Below are positions 1 to 11,880 of a DNA stretch of 64,000 nucleotides, piece after piece. The notes under the pieces were generated by a model, which was not told where the DNA came from, did not search any database, and saw only the letters and a program-made list of their open reading frames with translations. A program made the position numbers and the translations under genes. Origin of the DNA: Paraspadella gotoi (lineage: Eukaryota > Chaetognatha); assembly GCA_051294375.1 (NCBI GenBank), contig CM119270.1:7870812-7934811 (forward strand), in the 5' to 3' direction. Numbering within the stretch: the stretch's first letter is position 1; every line of letters begins with the position of its first letter.

Positions 1-927
1 TCCGTCGGGCTCGTAAACCTAATAGGGGAAAACCCTCCCGGCGAGATTCGCCATAAAAGGACGCGAGGCTTTTTAATTTTTTATCATTTTTTTAAATGAG
101 CGTCGGAGTCGTTTCAAGTCGAAGCTACTCGTCTCGAGGGCGGGACAATATCGAGACTTGACGACCGCTCGCTAATTGGCTCTCGGTTTATAAAGGCGAT
201 AGCGCTCTCTCAATGTTCGCTGAGATAATACGCGAGTCGCTACGAAGTTGACACCGATGATTTAGCCTGATGCTTCCCCCGATGGTTTCCTTTAGATGAA
301 CCTATTATGAGCAATTCTGGAATATAATCTTCGGATGAACATTCAATAAGAATATTCTTAATAAAATATTGTAAAAAAATATAATTCATAATTTAAGATT
401 TAAGTTTTACCTTTTTTTTTTAAATTTAACTTTATATTATTAAATATTTTACTTGAATCCCTAAAATGCCTTCCAATTTTCTGATGTTTCTTTCCTCCTG
501 GACTTCTCCTCGCCTCCGCAACGATACGCGACACCCTAATTTCCCTTTCCTTCCCCGGGGATCAATTCCCCGGGGATCGAACCCCCGTCGGTCTTCCTTC
601 ATTTTGAAATCGACCTCCCGGCGAGTCCTACTCTTGAGGGGAGGAGGCGGAGGAGGGGGTGTGTGGTGATTTTAAGGGGGAGGTGAAATCGAGGGGGTGA
701 TCGACCTGGGAGAGAGATTGATAATTTGGAGGAAGATGAAAAGGAATAGAATAAGAATAGAAGAAGAATAGAAGAAGAATAGAACAAAGAGGAAAAGAGG
801 ATAAGAAAATAAGCAGAGAAAGTTGTAAGGAAGAAGGAGGCAAAAGAAAGCGGGGGTAGTTTACTAACCCATGGCGGTGTCTCTATCGCAAGCAGGAGAG
901 TTGCGACGAAATGAGAACGGTTGTAAC
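1..927. other. Non-coding sequence left of the first gap
   Basis: Starts with a CG-rich patch (1-300, possible promoter at 160-240), then AT-rich DNA and a purine-rich segment (660-850). No exon is supported. Confidence 0.5.
160..240 (+). promoter_or_regulatory. Possible CCAAT/TATA promoter
   Basis: CTAATTGGCTCTCGG (inverted CCAAT) lies a few bases before TTTATAAAGG (187-196), in a CG-containing stretch unlike the flanks. No gene start is seen downstream before the gap. Confidence 0.2.
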
Positions 928-1040
928 NNNNNNNNNNNNNNNNNNNNNNNNNNNNNNNNNNNNNNNNNNNNNNNNNNNNNNNNNNNNNNNNNNNNNNNNN
1001 NNNNNNNNNNNNNNNNNNNNNNNNNNNNNNNNNNNNNNNN
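928..1040. other. Assembly gap (N)
   Basis: 113 Ns, bounded on the right by (AG)n, so probably a collapsed microsatellite. Confidence 0.99.
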
Positions 1041-1879
1041 AGAGAGAGAGAGAGAGATGACCGCAGCCAATTACGCCTACTTTCCGCTCCTCCGCTTTGG
1101 CTCCAACAGAGTTCAAAAATCCATCGATCCACTTTTCTTTTTCTTTCTATTTTTTTTTCAAAATGTCGCCATTTTTTTTCAACTCGGGCGTCGCCGTTGT
1201 TCGTTCAACCGAGTATGGTGGCGAGCCATTTGCGTCATCCGTTCTACCGTTTTTTTCCAAGATCTACTTAGTACACGGCTCTCTTTCTTACTTATTTAGT
1301 TTTGTTCTCAGTACTTTAGTTTTTTTTATTTTCAAACTGATTTTATTTCGTGACTCTTGGATTTCGTTGTATTTCTTGCTTGATGTTCTCCAGACTTCGC
1401 CATTGTCTCAAAAAATAATTTCAAATTTTTCTCCTTCTCTCCCATCGTTCTTCTTTCCCGTCCGTCTCTCTCCTCCTTACCTACCTATTACCTTCCTTCA
1501 TTCTTCTTTTTCTTTCTTCCTCTCTCCGTTTCCTCCCTTCCTCCCTCCCTTCCTCTCAGTCCCTGTCCTCTGCCGCCTCCTCGTTTTTGTCGAGTTTTTC
1601 GCGTTAATCAGCGTGAGACCAGAATTCATTTACGACGCTCCGTTGCCCGCTCCCCCTGGGCGAATGTGGGGCGGGCGGGGGGGGGTTCGAGCCAGATCAG
1701 GGCCAGGCTGTCGAGCAGAGGGGCGAGGGCTGAGAGAAGGAAGTAGGGGGGGGAACAATTTTTGGGGTTGCGCTCGAAAACGGAAGCGGTAAATTGACTT
1801 GTTGGGTAATTTGGAAAAGTCGGTAAATTGCTTCGTTAATTTATAATTTGTCGGTAAATTAGTTCGAAAGTTAATATTT

Positions 1880-2583
1880 NNNNNNNNNNNNNNNNNNNNN
1901 NNNNNNNNNNNNNNNNNNNNNNNNNNNNNNNNNNNNNNNNNNNNNNNNNNNNNNNNNNNNNNNNNNNNNNNNNNNNNNNNNNNNNNNNNNNNNNNNNNNN
2001 NNNNNNNNNNNNNNNNNNNNNNNNNNNNNNNNNNNNNNNNNNNNNNNNNNNNNNNNNNNNNNNNNNNNNNNNNNNNNNNNNNNNNNNNNNNNNNNNNNNN
2101 NNNNNNNNNNNNNNNNNNNNNNNNNNNNNNNNNNNNNNNNNNNNNNNNNNNNNNNNNNNNNNNNNNNNNNNNNNNNNNNNNNNNNNNNNNNNNNNNNNNN
2201 NNNNNNNNNNNNNNNNNNNNNNNNNNNNNNNNNNNNNNNNNNNNNNNNNNNNNNNNNNNNNNNNNNNNNNNNNNNNNNNNNNNNNNNNNNNNNNNNNNNN
2301 NNNNNNNNNNNNNNNNNNNNNNNNNNNNNNNNNNNNNNNNNNNNNNNNNNNNNNNNNNNNNNNNNNNNNNNNNNNNNNNNNNNNNNNNNNNNNNNNNNNN
2401 NNNNNNNNNNNNNNNNNNNNNNNNNNNNNNNNNNNNNNNNNNNNNNNNNNNNNNNNNNNNNNNNNNNNNNNNNNNNNNNNNNNNNNNNNNNNNNNNNNNN
2501 NNNNNNNNNNNNNNNNNNNNNNNNNNNNNNNNNNNNNNNNNNNNNNNNNNNNNNNNNNNNNNNNNNNNNNNNNNNNNNNNNNN
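1880..2583. other. Assembly gap (N)
   Basis: 704 Ns bounded by a T run on the right. Confidence 0.99.
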
Positions 2584-3079
2584 TTTTTTTTTTAAATGGG
2601 ACGCAGGACGCGCGCACGATCTTCACATCGCGCGTATTCGCACGCGGGGAGGCGCGCGTGACCTGCCTTCGCGACCTCTATCGGTGGCAAGGGAATAGAC
2701 TCGCGGGCGCGGATGAGAGGCGCGTCGACCGCGATCGTTTCACGCAAGTTGATTGCGGTCAGAAAGTTGCGTGCACGTGAAGGAAGAAGTCCCTTGGTAG
2801 GCGATTCTGGGTGGCTCGTTAACCGCCTTCTGGAAAATGATGGGCGATTTGTTTACTTCAAAAAAGAGTTGTACATGTACGCGCACAGTTCTTGGACCAA
2901 GCAGTTTGTCGTGGAGTCAGCTCTAGCGTTTCGTACCTAAGATCGAAGATATATGAAGGTTCGCTGTCGATAAAAAATTCACACTGTTCTCGCTTACCTA
3001 CCTCTCTCCTCCTCCTTCTTCTACTCCTCCTTCTTCTCCTCCTCCTTCTTCCTCCTCTCCTTCTCCTTTTCCTCCTCCT

Positions 3080-3175
3080 CTCCCGCAACCGCCCCGAGCA
3101 ACGCTTCCCCAAGCGGAAGCGTACTGTCATTGGCCACAATCGTTCGACCAATCAGATTCGCCGGTTCGAAAGAGG
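3080..3175. promoter_or_regulatory. Possible promoter with paired CCAAT boxes
   Basis: CATTGGCCAC and GACCAATCAGA lie about 20 bp apart in opposite orientation, in a GC-rich patch (GCAACCGCCCCGAGC). Closely spaced CCAAT boxes are typical of NF-Y promoters. No transcript is identified. Confidence 0.28.
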
Positions 3176-3240
3176 GGGAGGAAAAAGAGAAGATTTAAAG
3201 GTCGATCCTCTCCCGCAGGGAAATCGAGTTTAAGAAAGGT

Positions 3241-4019
3241 TTTTTTTTTCCTCTGGTCTTTCTCCATTCAAAAGGGAATTCTTCACAAATGGGAGAATGG
3301 GGGATGTTAGGGAATTGGTCACTGGTCAGGGGGAAGTAGTCCAATAAGGATAACTGGGTAGTATAGTGTGGAATTGATACCGAATAGTAATTAGGATTGT
3401 AGTGCGATGAGAGAGTGAATGATGAGGGTCGCCGGGTTGTGGGAAACGAGAAGCGCGGAACTGTGGACTGTGGATAGAGTCAGTGGGTTTGGGGTAAAAG
3501 TGAGGCGAGGGCGGTGGCAGAGAATAGTTAGGGGTGAAGGGAATTGAGCGAGGGTATGTGGGGAGTCTCAATTGAAAGGCTGTAAAAAAATCCGCTTTCG
3601 AAAAAAAATTTTAAAATTCAATCTCTCGCTTAGCGACAATTTTCGTCGATGAATAACAAATCAAATCCATATCAATCTTTTATTTAGTGTTTTTTTTATT
3701 TTTAATTAACCTTGTGAAGTCCCCTTAGCGTTAGGGATAAAACATTAAATCAATCATAAAAAATAGAATGCTAAAAAATAATTATACCTCTACTATCGTT
3801 TATCATTAAATGGAAGTACTAAAAGCAAACATTTAAAAAACACTAATAAAACAGTGAAAAATTCAAAAATGGGTAAAAAATTCATGAGCAAGGGAGATAA
3901 ATAAGGGAGATGTGAAATAATAAAAAAGGGGGAAAGAGTTCCAAGAAAACATGCTAATTAAAACACTAATGAGAAAAAAAAACGAAAAAAGAAAAAAGAA
4001 AAAAGGAACTGGCAATTTT
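3241..4019. other. AT-rich non-coding sequence
   Basis: G/A-rich then A/T-rich DNA with no splice-bounded frame and no repeat family recognised. Confidence 0.5.
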
Positions 4020-4175
4020 CTTGTCAGAGTTTAAAGAGGAAGATGTCGACAACGACAATGAAAAGGACGACGACGACGACGATGACAACGACGATGACAG
4101 CGAAGACGGTCATGAAGACGAAAAAAATAACCAGGGAGAAAAACCCCATTGCGGAAGAAAGAGAGAGAGAGAGAA

Positions 4176-4232
<57 letters not shown>

Positions 4233-4238
4233 AGAGAA

Positions 4239-4269
<31 letters not shown>

Positions 4270-4270
4270 T
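4020..4270 (+). repeat. (GAC)n-like block followed by (AG)n
   Basis: Acidic-codon-like GACGACGACGATGACAACG sequence (4043-4115) leads into AG repeats (4160-4269) broken by AAAG. Confidence 0.9.
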
Positions 4271-4624
4271 TGTGTCTTAACTGGAATTGACGAAGAAGAA
4301 GTTGAAAGTGGAAAGGAGAGACTTAAGTCTGAAGTCGCAAAGTCTTGAGTCTCGACGCGAAAGAGGAGACGACGGCGGAAAGAGAAAAACAAAAACAAAA
4401 ACAATAAACAAAACAAAATAAATATACCTTTTGAAACCAGAAAGATAATGTAACATATAAAATGTATAATCTTCATGATACTAATCAGCTAATCACGTGA
4501 GAGAATTATTGTTTGTTGTTCATTGATGTATTATCAATTGTTTGTTCGTAAAATCATATCCAAATAGTATAACTAAAACTTTTTATCATTATTGCTCAAA
4601 ATATACTCTTTCATTTTTCTTCAG

Positions 4625-4766
4625 GTCGAGTGATTTCAACTTAGGATCAAATCTGCCACCTGCAAAGCACCTGCAATGGAGCCGACCTCTCGAATTGGCA
4701 CCTGCGTTGGCGAATTCGGGTGACATCTGGATTTTTGCATCTGAAATGAAACATCGGGAAAACTAA
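4625..4766 (+). CDS. Candidate terminal exon, unrecognised
   Basis: A strong acceptor (CTTTCATTTTTCTTCAG|G) is followed, in phase 2, by 46 codons and TAA. The peptide begins SSDFNLGSNLPPAKHLQWSR, continues PLELAPALANSGDIWIFA and ends SEMKHREN. Composition is balanced, unlike the low-complexity reading frames around it. No domain is recognised, no upstream partner exon is visible and no AATAAA is close. It may also contain an internal donor. Confidence 0.28.
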
Positions 4767-5344
4767 AGTCGGCAAAAGTTCCTGTGACAGACGTTCTCAT
4801 GCTGACGAGAACAAATTAGGTAATGTTAAAAACAAAACTAATTTGATTTAATTTTTTTTTTTTTCGGCATGAATACACGACTTCTCGCTCTCGTTATTTG
4901 CACTGTTTTCCTGGATACAAAAATTAACTCATTTGAAAGAATAAATTTAAAGAGGGAATAGTTGGAATGATAGAAAATCTCCCCTATTTGTTTCGTTACT
5001 ATGAGAATCGATGTTGAATCTTTCACGATGTTCCGCCATCTTATTTGTTGACTGTTTCTGACTTTTTCTTCCTCGCAGGCATCACGTCTCGACGTCTCGT
5101 GACAAAAATTTTTTGAGCTTTTTTTGCTTCTGGGTTTTTTATATTTACTTGTAATATTTTTTTTCTCTTTCGTTCACTCGAAGCTTTCTTTCTTCAAAAT
5201 GTGACTCCATCACTTTCACTCTTTTTTTTTTTGGTTCATTTTTTTCAGTCAGATTTTGACGACATGTCCCGTGGGTGTTGATATCGTCGTTATAAAAGGA
5301 AAGCAAACTTACTAAAAATGTCGTAATACATGCCCTTGTTTTCA

Positions 5345-5345
<1 letters not shown>

Positions 5346-5376
<31 letters not shown>

Positions 5377-5520
5377 ATTTCTCTCTCTCTCCTCTCTCTC
5401 TCTCTTTCTCTTCTTTTCTTCTCTCTTTCTCTCTCTCTCTCCCTCTTCCCGATCCCTTACTTTCTTTCTGTTTTTCCTTCACTCTCTCTCTCTTCCTAAC
5501 TTTTCACTCTCTCTCTTCCA
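5346..5520 (+). repeat. Interrupted (TC)n array
   Basis: CT repeats broken by TTTC, CCTC and CCGATCCC. Confidence 0.85.
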
Positions 5521-5959
5521 AATATGGACCTCATTTTTCTCCATGCTGGCGTAAAAACGTCGCTCGAAAATCCGCTGAAATTAGACCCGAGCGAGGAAAA
5601 GATCCCTGGGTCCTTAATGTCCGAGGTCCATTCCTTCCTTCTTTTCTTTAAGTATTCATTCCTTTCCTTTCCACTTAACTATTCACTTCTTCTCTTTCTT
5701 TTCCTTTTCGACTTAAAGAGACTCATTTATTCCATTTTTTTCTTTTCTTTTTGATTTTAGGATACCTTTTTTCGTTTGACTGAGCTATTTATTTATTTAA
5801 TTTCCCCATAACTAAAGTATGAACTATTTTCTTTTCTTTTACTCCATATCTTAAATATTCATTTATTCTTCTTTAATACTTTTTCTCACTCTTAATTCCT
5901 TATTTTTTTCAGCATCCAGCACATTATGATAAATTATGCAAAAAAAAAGATGCAATTTA

Positions 5960-6140
5960 AAAAAAATATTCAAGTTTAAAAAATTATGCAAGTTGAAAAA
6001 ATGATGCAAGTTAAAAAAAATGATGCAAGTTAAAAAAAATGATGCAAGTTGAAAAAATGACGCGAATTGTAAAAATGATGCAAATTGAAAAAATAATGTG
6101 AGTTGAAAAAATGATGTGAGTGGAAAAAATGATGCGAGTT
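5960..6140 (+). repeat. ~19-bp A-rich minisatellite
   Basis: About nine units of AAAAAATGATGCAAGTTG-type sequence, with progressive changes (ATGTGAGTTG, ATGCGAGTTA) toward the right. It directly abuts the dispersed repeat at 6164. Confidence 0.75.
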
Positions 6141-6163
6141 AAACAAAATTTTAAAAAAATATT

Positions 6164-6245
6164 GTGATTTATCATGTGATTAGCTGATTACCGCTTAATT
6201 ATCGTAGGCAGATCCGACATTGTTTGCTCAAACTTGTTATTTTCC
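6164..6245 (+). repeat. Dispersed repeat with GCAGATCCGACATTGTTTG, copy 1
   Basis: The common text is TTATCAT..GATTAGC..., CGCTTAATTATCGTAGGCAG and ATCCGACATTGTTTGCTCAA. Shorter or diverged copies lie at 6464-6530 and 7438-7535 in the same orientation, within 1.3 kb, suggesting a local duplication or a fragmented mobile element. Confidence 0.5.
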
Positions 6246-6463
6246 AACTCCCATTAGTCCATCTTGCTTATTTTTTTAGTTATGATCTGATTAATATACC
6301 ATGATTGAATTTCAAAAAAAGAAAACTTTTGCATTTGAATAGTACCTTATATAAGTATATATAGTAAGTAATATTTTTACCAAAAAAAAGTTTTAAAATT
6401 TGGGTTTATCTTACAAATATAGATATTATATAGATGTTCTGATCAGTTAGGATCAAAAATTGA

Positions 6464-6530
6464 AAGATTTATCGTCATTTATCATCTTTTTAACCGCTTA
6501 ATTATCGTAGGAAGATCCGACATTGTTTTC
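6464..6530 (+). repeat. Dispersed repeat with GCAGATCCGACATTGTTTG, copy 2
   Basis: GATTTATCGTCATTTATCATC, then CCGCTTAATTATCGTAGGAA and GATCCGACATTGTTTTCT. It is truncated at the right end relative to copies 1 and 3. Confidence 0.45.
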
Positions 6531-6586
6531 TAAATAAAAGACAATTCAAAAATAAATTTACCCGCTTTTTTCTGTCGGTTATCTTC

Positions 6587-6748
6587 GAACATGGAGGGGT
6601 AGCGTCTCTCTGTAATCCTGGCTTCGGGAATGTTCGAGCGAGCATGGGATGCGATTCAACGCGAGGCGCGTTCTCGGTATACCAATCACTAGGGAAACCG
6701 CCGTTGCACCAGAGTTCCATCTGCAGCTTAACGAGTGGTGTCATGGCG
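6587..6748 (+). CDS. Candidate exon ending at a consensus donor
   Basis: An open + frame reads EHGGVASLCNPGFGNVRASM, then GCDSTRGAFSVYQSLGKPPL and SSICSLTSGVMA. It ends exactly at GGCG|GTAAGT, the best-scoring donor by eye in the first 20 kb. The left boundary is undefined because the frame stays open to about 6500 with no clear acceptor. The minus strand of the same DNA is also open (ATG near 6744, MTPLVKLQMELWCNGG...). Balanced composition suggests real coding sequence or a transposon fragment. A dispersed repeat (6464-6530) lies just upstream. No family is recognised. Confidence 0.28.
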
Positions 6749-8019
6749 GTAAGTTCCTAGTCAACTAAAGACCATCAGGTTGTCTGGGTCATTAAAAAAA
6801 AACCAACACACTAAACACTTGTTATTCTGAAAATCCTTACATTAGATAGCGTTGCACATTTAGTCTATATCTTAGATAGCATGTTTCTGAAAAAACAAAT
6901 ATTAAAATCACAAAAAAAGCATTAAATTAAACATTCTCGCCCGCTAAGCTGCCTGGTGTCTCGTCGGTTTCCCGAGTGAATCAAATTGGGAAATCGAGAA
7001 TCAGCATCGTTTCGTTGGTCGTCCTTTCCCAGACTCGCTTGACTATTTTTTGCCTTAATTCTTTTAAATTTTTTTTTCCGTCGTCCTCCTTGTATTAAAA
7101 TGTACAATAGCCATAATATGCCCATCGATCTACTCCCCGGTGGCGCATTGATTATTAGGGTCGGAACAGGTTGAAAATTAAAAGTTCTCTCAAATAGACT
7201 ATGGTAAAGTGACTGTTAGATAATATGAAAATGAAAATAATTTTAGCATTAAACTCCAATTACTCGTGATTGGATGGATGGATGGGAAATAAAGTTGGTG
7301 TGTGGGTAGGAAATTGTGTGATTGAGCTGGATATAAAGTTTCGAAAAAAATGACAATAATGTAAAAGAGAGGAAAAGTTAGAAAAGAACCACCAATTAAA
7401 AATATTAAAAATAAAATAAAATAAACAAAACAATATTTCAAGATTTATCATAATTTATCATCTGATTAGCCGCTCACCGCTAAATAATCGTGGGCAGATC
7501 CGACATTGTTTGATCAAACTTGTTTTTTTCTTGCTTCCATATTTCATTTCTGCTTTCTCACGATCCTCTCTTTTTTCTTACCTTGGTCGAACTCCAACGG
7601 AAAACATAACCAACAACAACAACAACAAAACACAAAAATAACGACCGACGGCGATGAATTATAATTAATAATTATTATTAATAATTATTAATTATTATAA
7701 TAAATTCTCTTCTGGTTAAATATTTCCGTTTTTGGTTATCGTCCCCGGTCGATCGTATTCACGACAACGCTGTTATTTTTTTATGCGAAGAACAACCGCA
7801 TTACGTTTTTTTTTTACGATCACTTTTTCTTTTGGTTTTTCGGGGTATATGTAGTATGTACACGAAAAATGATGTACCGTATATGTAGAATTTTTATGTC
7901 GCTCTAGAAATATTTATTGAGGGAATAAAGGAGAAAGTTGTTGCCATATTTCTTTCAATTTACTTTCCTTTATTTTTTCTCCTTTGTTTTTCTTTTCTTT
8001 TTATACTTTTCACTTTTTA
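6749..8019. other. AT-rich sequence between repeat copies
   Basis: Contains repeat copy 3 (7438-7535), a short balanced patch open on both strands at 6930-7060 and a TTAATAATTATTAATAATT palindromic AT tract near 7660-7705. No gene is recognised. Confidence 0.45.
7438..7535 (+). repeat. Dispersed repeat with GCAGATCCGACATTGTTTG, copy 3
   Basis: TTTATCATCTGATTAGCCGC, then AATCGTGGGCAGATCCGACA and TTGTTTGATCAAACTTG. It has the same orientation as copies 1 and 2. Confidence 0.5.
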
Positions 8020-8250
8020 GTTGCTCCGGGAGTACTCGCGGAGCAACTCTATAAGTCACTTTTCTGTCGGTCGGATCGGTATATCTGTCCGTCGGTATGT
8101 CTGTCCGTCGGTATGTCTGTCCGTCGGTCTGTCCCACTTAAGTTAAAAATGCTCATAACTTTCATATTTGCTCATTTGTTAGATAGGAAAAAACCTCAAA
8201 TCTTGGGGACTGCGAGCGCCGCCTTCAGGAAATAAGAGACAAAAGACAAA
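8020..8250 (+). repeat. GTCCGTCGGT-containing dispersed repeat, copy 1
   Basis: AGTACTCGCGGAG, then CACTTTTCTGTCGGTCGGAT, then tandem TGTCCGTCGGTATGTC units, then CTGTCCCACTTAAGTTAAAA and GCTCATTTGTTA. The same order, including TCGCGGAGTCACTTTTCGG and TGTCCCACTTACGTTAAAAA, occurs on the minus strand at 49430-49650. This is an interspersed repeat with an internal 15-16-bp tandem block. Confidence 0.55.
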
Positions 8251-8454
8251 ATTCCGATGCAGTGCTTGTCATAAATACACGGGCTAAGAAAGTTATGGTA
8301 GACATGTAGTCATGTAATGTCATGTCACAAGAAACATATTTGAATTACCGTTCTTGTTTTCTTATTTTCCTGAGTTTTTGCTTTTTTTTTTATCGCATCG
8401 CGTGTTTCTGTCAAACGGGAAAGAAACTCGATTGGACTTTCGATAATCGTACTT

Positions 8455-8718
8455 GTATGGAATTGGTACAACCAATATAAAAATTATCCATTCATTTAAT
8501 AAATAAGCTATCTTGCTCCTGACTTTGGACAGGCTTTGGTGGTTTAAGGCCTCCATCACTCTTACAAGATAATGACATAGCAGGTCCCCGCAAGCTTTCA
8601 ATCAAGACTCTCTCACAGACTCGTTTATTCACTCCCAGAGTACCTAGCTTCCTATCAATTAAGTGGAAAATATTTCAAAGAATGTTTCAATTGTATGAAA
8701 AGACCACTCCCTTAAGTA
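8455..8718 (-). mobile_element. MITE-like dispersed repeat, copy A
   Basis: This is one of four long copies of a ~260-bp non-coding repeat. Diagnostic segments are AATTGGTACAACCAATATAA at one end, a centre containing GGTTTAAGGCCTCCATCACT and TGACATAGCAGGTCC, and AAATATTTCAAAGAATGTTT at the other end. The others are at 12833-13084, 13327-13535 and 31551-31849. The strand is assigned relative to copy B. Copies differ by point changes and small indels. No transposase is encoded. Confidence 0.65.
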
Positions 8719-8769
8719 TTATGTATTTTATGTATTTTATGTATTTTGTCCGATAAATTTGAATATTAT

Positions 8770-8945
8770 CTTCTTTTCTTTTCTTTTCTTTTCTTTTCTG
8801 TTTCTTTTCTTTTCTTTTCTTTCTTTTCTTTTCTTTTTTTTCTTTCCTTTCCTTTCCTTTCTTTCCTTTCCTTTCCTTTCCTTTCCTTCTTTCCTTTCTT
8901 TCCTTTCCTTTCCTTTCCTTTCTTTCCTTTCCTTTTCTTTCCTTG
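8770..8945 (+). repeat. (TTTTC)n/(TTTCC)n pentanucleotide array
   Basis: TTTTC units shift to TTTCC units with frequent one-base changes. It follows ATGTATTTT repeats at 8720-8748, directly after MITE-like copy A. Confidence 0.9.
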
Positions 8946-9481
8946 TCCATTTCCTTAAGAAAAACAACTCTCCTCGCTCCCCCAATAACTTCGAATTTCC
9001 ACTCGGCGAACAACCGGGGAGTATTTTGCGTATCGAGCATATTATCCCCAGAAAGTTTCCTTAGTTTCGCAACCTCGTACAATAAGCGATTCATTTTGAT
9101 CCCAAATTGAATCCCTTAATCTCTCCCCTCTCGTTTCACAAAAAAAAATATTATGATTTGGAAGGAAAGAAAATTTTAGACCCAAAGAAAGAACAAAAAA
9201 AAAAAAAAGATTTCGTCGAATTTGAAAAAAAATTTTGTTGACGTAATTTCGCGGCGAGATCAAAGGGAAATTGATCCGCCTTCTTAAGCCGACGAGCGCT
9301 GGTTCCATCCCATCCGGTCGAGATTCGCAGACGCCAGATGGAATCGAGGGATGGCATCTGTTCGACGAAAGATGGCGCGGAACGACGCGGATGTCGAATT
9401 TTAGGCGGTGGATGGCAAAAAAAACCAAAAAAAAACGAAGCCATTGCTAGGCGATTTAAAGCGATTTTAAAGCTAGATAGG

Positions 9482-9560
<79 letters not shown>

Positions 9561-10320
9561 ATAGATGGTAGATCGCATTTAAAGATGACATAGCCCTCTT
9601 ATGTCACGAAATGGAATTAAACAATGCAAAATTAATGATCCTTTTTTATTTAGCAAAAGTACAAAAGTGCCAAGACATTAATAACCTAAGCAAAGTTTCT
9701 TCTGACTGATTCCTTATTATTTGCTATCGGACAATGAACGGTCATCAGAAACCATCAGCGCCAGAAGGACCAAATCCCTTCTGGTTCTTCTGTCGACGAG
9801 AAATTGGATTAAATCAACTTTGACAAATCTTATCTTTAATTTAAGGAGGCCAATTTTAAGCCCTTCGTGAGCTTTATTTCACTCAGCTTTGCTTCGAATT
9901 TTCTGGTAATAATCAGTAATGATTAAAAATTATTTTTTTTACTTTATAGTTCGATTAAAATTTTAATGTTAACCCACCACTTGGAAATCGTTTAAAAATC
10001 TAATTAAAAAACTATTTTTAACTTTATTTAGTTAAATTTATCGAAAAATTGTTGTCTTTTTTTAAAACTTATCAAATTTTCATTCGATGCTCGATTTTTT
10101 GTAATAACCTGCGCAATTTGTATCTCATAACTTCTACTTTCATTCTCTCCGAATCTGATCCCCATTCACTTTAGCTACTCTGAATCACATCATCTCCACT
10201 TTCACTTCCTCTGAATCCACTTGAGTTTTAATACCAACAATCAAAACAACGAGTTTAAATTGGATTAACTGGCGCCGACAAAGAAGCGGAATTCCCTTTC
10301 CTTTTGTCACAGACGGTTCT
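8946..10320. other. Unique, mainly AT-rich sequence
   Basis: Non-repetitive balanced patch at 9240-9410 (GACGAGCGCTGGTTCCATCC), the GATA array, then AT-rich DNA. No supported exon. Confidence 0.4.
9474..9562 (+). repeat. (GATA)n array
   Basis: About 21 near-perfect GATA units. Confidence 0.95.
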
Positions 10321-10327
10321 TGTTTCT

Positions 10328-10329
<2 letters not shown>

Positions 10330-10419
<90 letters not shown>

Positions 10420-10442
10420 TCTCTCTCTTCTCTCTCTCTCTC
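10330..10442 (+). repeat. (TC)n array
   Basis: About 80 bp of uninterrupted CT followed by interrupted units. A second interrupted CT array is at 10719-10820. Confidence 0.95.
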
Positions 10443-10718
10443 CTCTTTCCATCTAATGTTCGTCTCTCAGTCACAATTCACATGTCCCTACCTCTCTCAC
10501 TTGTTCTCTCACCCTACTTTTTTTTTCTTGCCGCTTCGAAGTGTTTAATCTTGACAAGCGAGTATCTCTTTGGCTGCATCTTTTTGACTGCATCTCCCTG
10601 ACTGCAATCAAGCGCTCTCTTCCCCGTCGTCAAAAGAAACCGTTTTTCAAATTTCGACTTTGCAGACATAAAAGTTTTACGATTTAGAAATTGAACCAAA
10701 CAAACTCCCTCTTTATTT

Positions 10719-10780
<62 letters not shown>

Positions 10781-11399
10781 ACTCCGTCTGTCTCCATCTG
10801 GTCTCTCTCTCTCTCACTTTCTCTCCTTCTAGTTTCCCTCTTTCATTTTTTAGCCACGGATATTTCATTTTGTTTCCTATTTTTTTTTTCTATTTTCCTT
10901 CTCATAAGGTTTTTTTCAATTATTTTTTTACTTTCCATTCGAATTTTATTTTTTATTTTTTGTCTTTTAAACTTTTTTCAATTTGCTTTCAATTTATTCT
11001 CAAGTTTTTCTCTTGTCGCCCTTTTGCTTTTCCTACTTTTTTTTATTTGCCTTTTTAAGAGATTTTTATCACGCGAAACTAATACAAGAAAATCTAAGTA
11101 GCTCTCTAATGCAATTTTTTTCACTTTTCTTGGTAACCAATTTTTAAGTTTCACTTAAAAAAAAACCTCATCTTTCGTTTTTACTAAAGTCAAATAATAT
11201 ATTATATAATATGATATATATTAAAGTAATATAATTTTAAAAGACATAACCAAGAAACAAGTACAAATAAACGAAAGAAATCAGTAATCAAAGTCAGATT
11301 TTATATTTTACAAACTCTTCAAAAATTGTTCAGTCGATTTAATCTTAGAAAATAAAAATAAAAAAAAAAATTTGGAATCTAAACAAAAATATTTTCTTC

Positions 11400-11880
11400 C
11401 TCACTTTGTTCTTTTTTTTGATGATCAAGTTTTCCTTTCTTTTCTTCTTTCTTTCTCTCTTTCTTTCTTTCTTACTTTATTTCTTTGTTTGTTTTTTGTT
11501 TGTTTGTTTTTTCTGTCTTTCTTTCTTTCTTTCTTTTTTCTTTCTCTCTTTCTTTCTTTCTTTTCTTCTTTTTTTTCTTTCTTTCTTCATTTCTTTCGTT
11601 CTTGCATGTCTCGCGACTACTTTCCTTCATCTTTATGCTTTTCTAAATCTTTTTTTTTCATTACATATTCTTTCTCTTTCATTTCTTCGACTTGTTTTCA
11701 TAATTTTTCGTTGAAAAACCATTCCCTCTCTTTTTCCAAGTTTTCCTTTTTTTTTTCTCGTGTCTCTCCTCTTCCCCTCATTACTGTTTGTCATTTTTTC
11801 CCTTTTATTTTCCTCCTTTTTTTCTTTCCTCTTCATTTCCTCCCATTACTTTTCTTCGCTCTTCTCTTTTTTTTCCTTCT
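11400..11880 (+). repeat. Pyrimidine-rich tract, TTTC/TTTG dominated
   Basis: Nearly 500 bp of CTTTCTTTC-type sequence with TTTG and TTTC mixtures. Open Phe/Ser/Leu frames in it reflect composition. Confidence 0.75.

Larger units (their letters stand above)
1058..3240. other. Pyrimidine-rich and CG-rich non-coding sequence
   Basis: T/C-rich tract (1130-1560), G-rich patch (1660-1750), gap, then CGCG-rich DNA (2600-2800) and CT-rich (3000-3080). Open frames follow base composition. The CG-rich part could be promoter-like. Confidence 0.45.

Noticed and set aside
540-620. B-box-like GGGTTCGATCCCC on the minus strand suggesting a tRNA
   Set aside because: No matching A box, acceptor stem or anticodon arm at the correct distance. 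The motif arises from a CCCCGGGGATC tandem duplicate.
4043-4115. Asp-rich frame (and similar ones at 11833, 24684 and 33750) as acidic proteins
   Set aside because: Irregular GAC/GAT trinucleotide blocks scattered across non-coding DNA on both strands.
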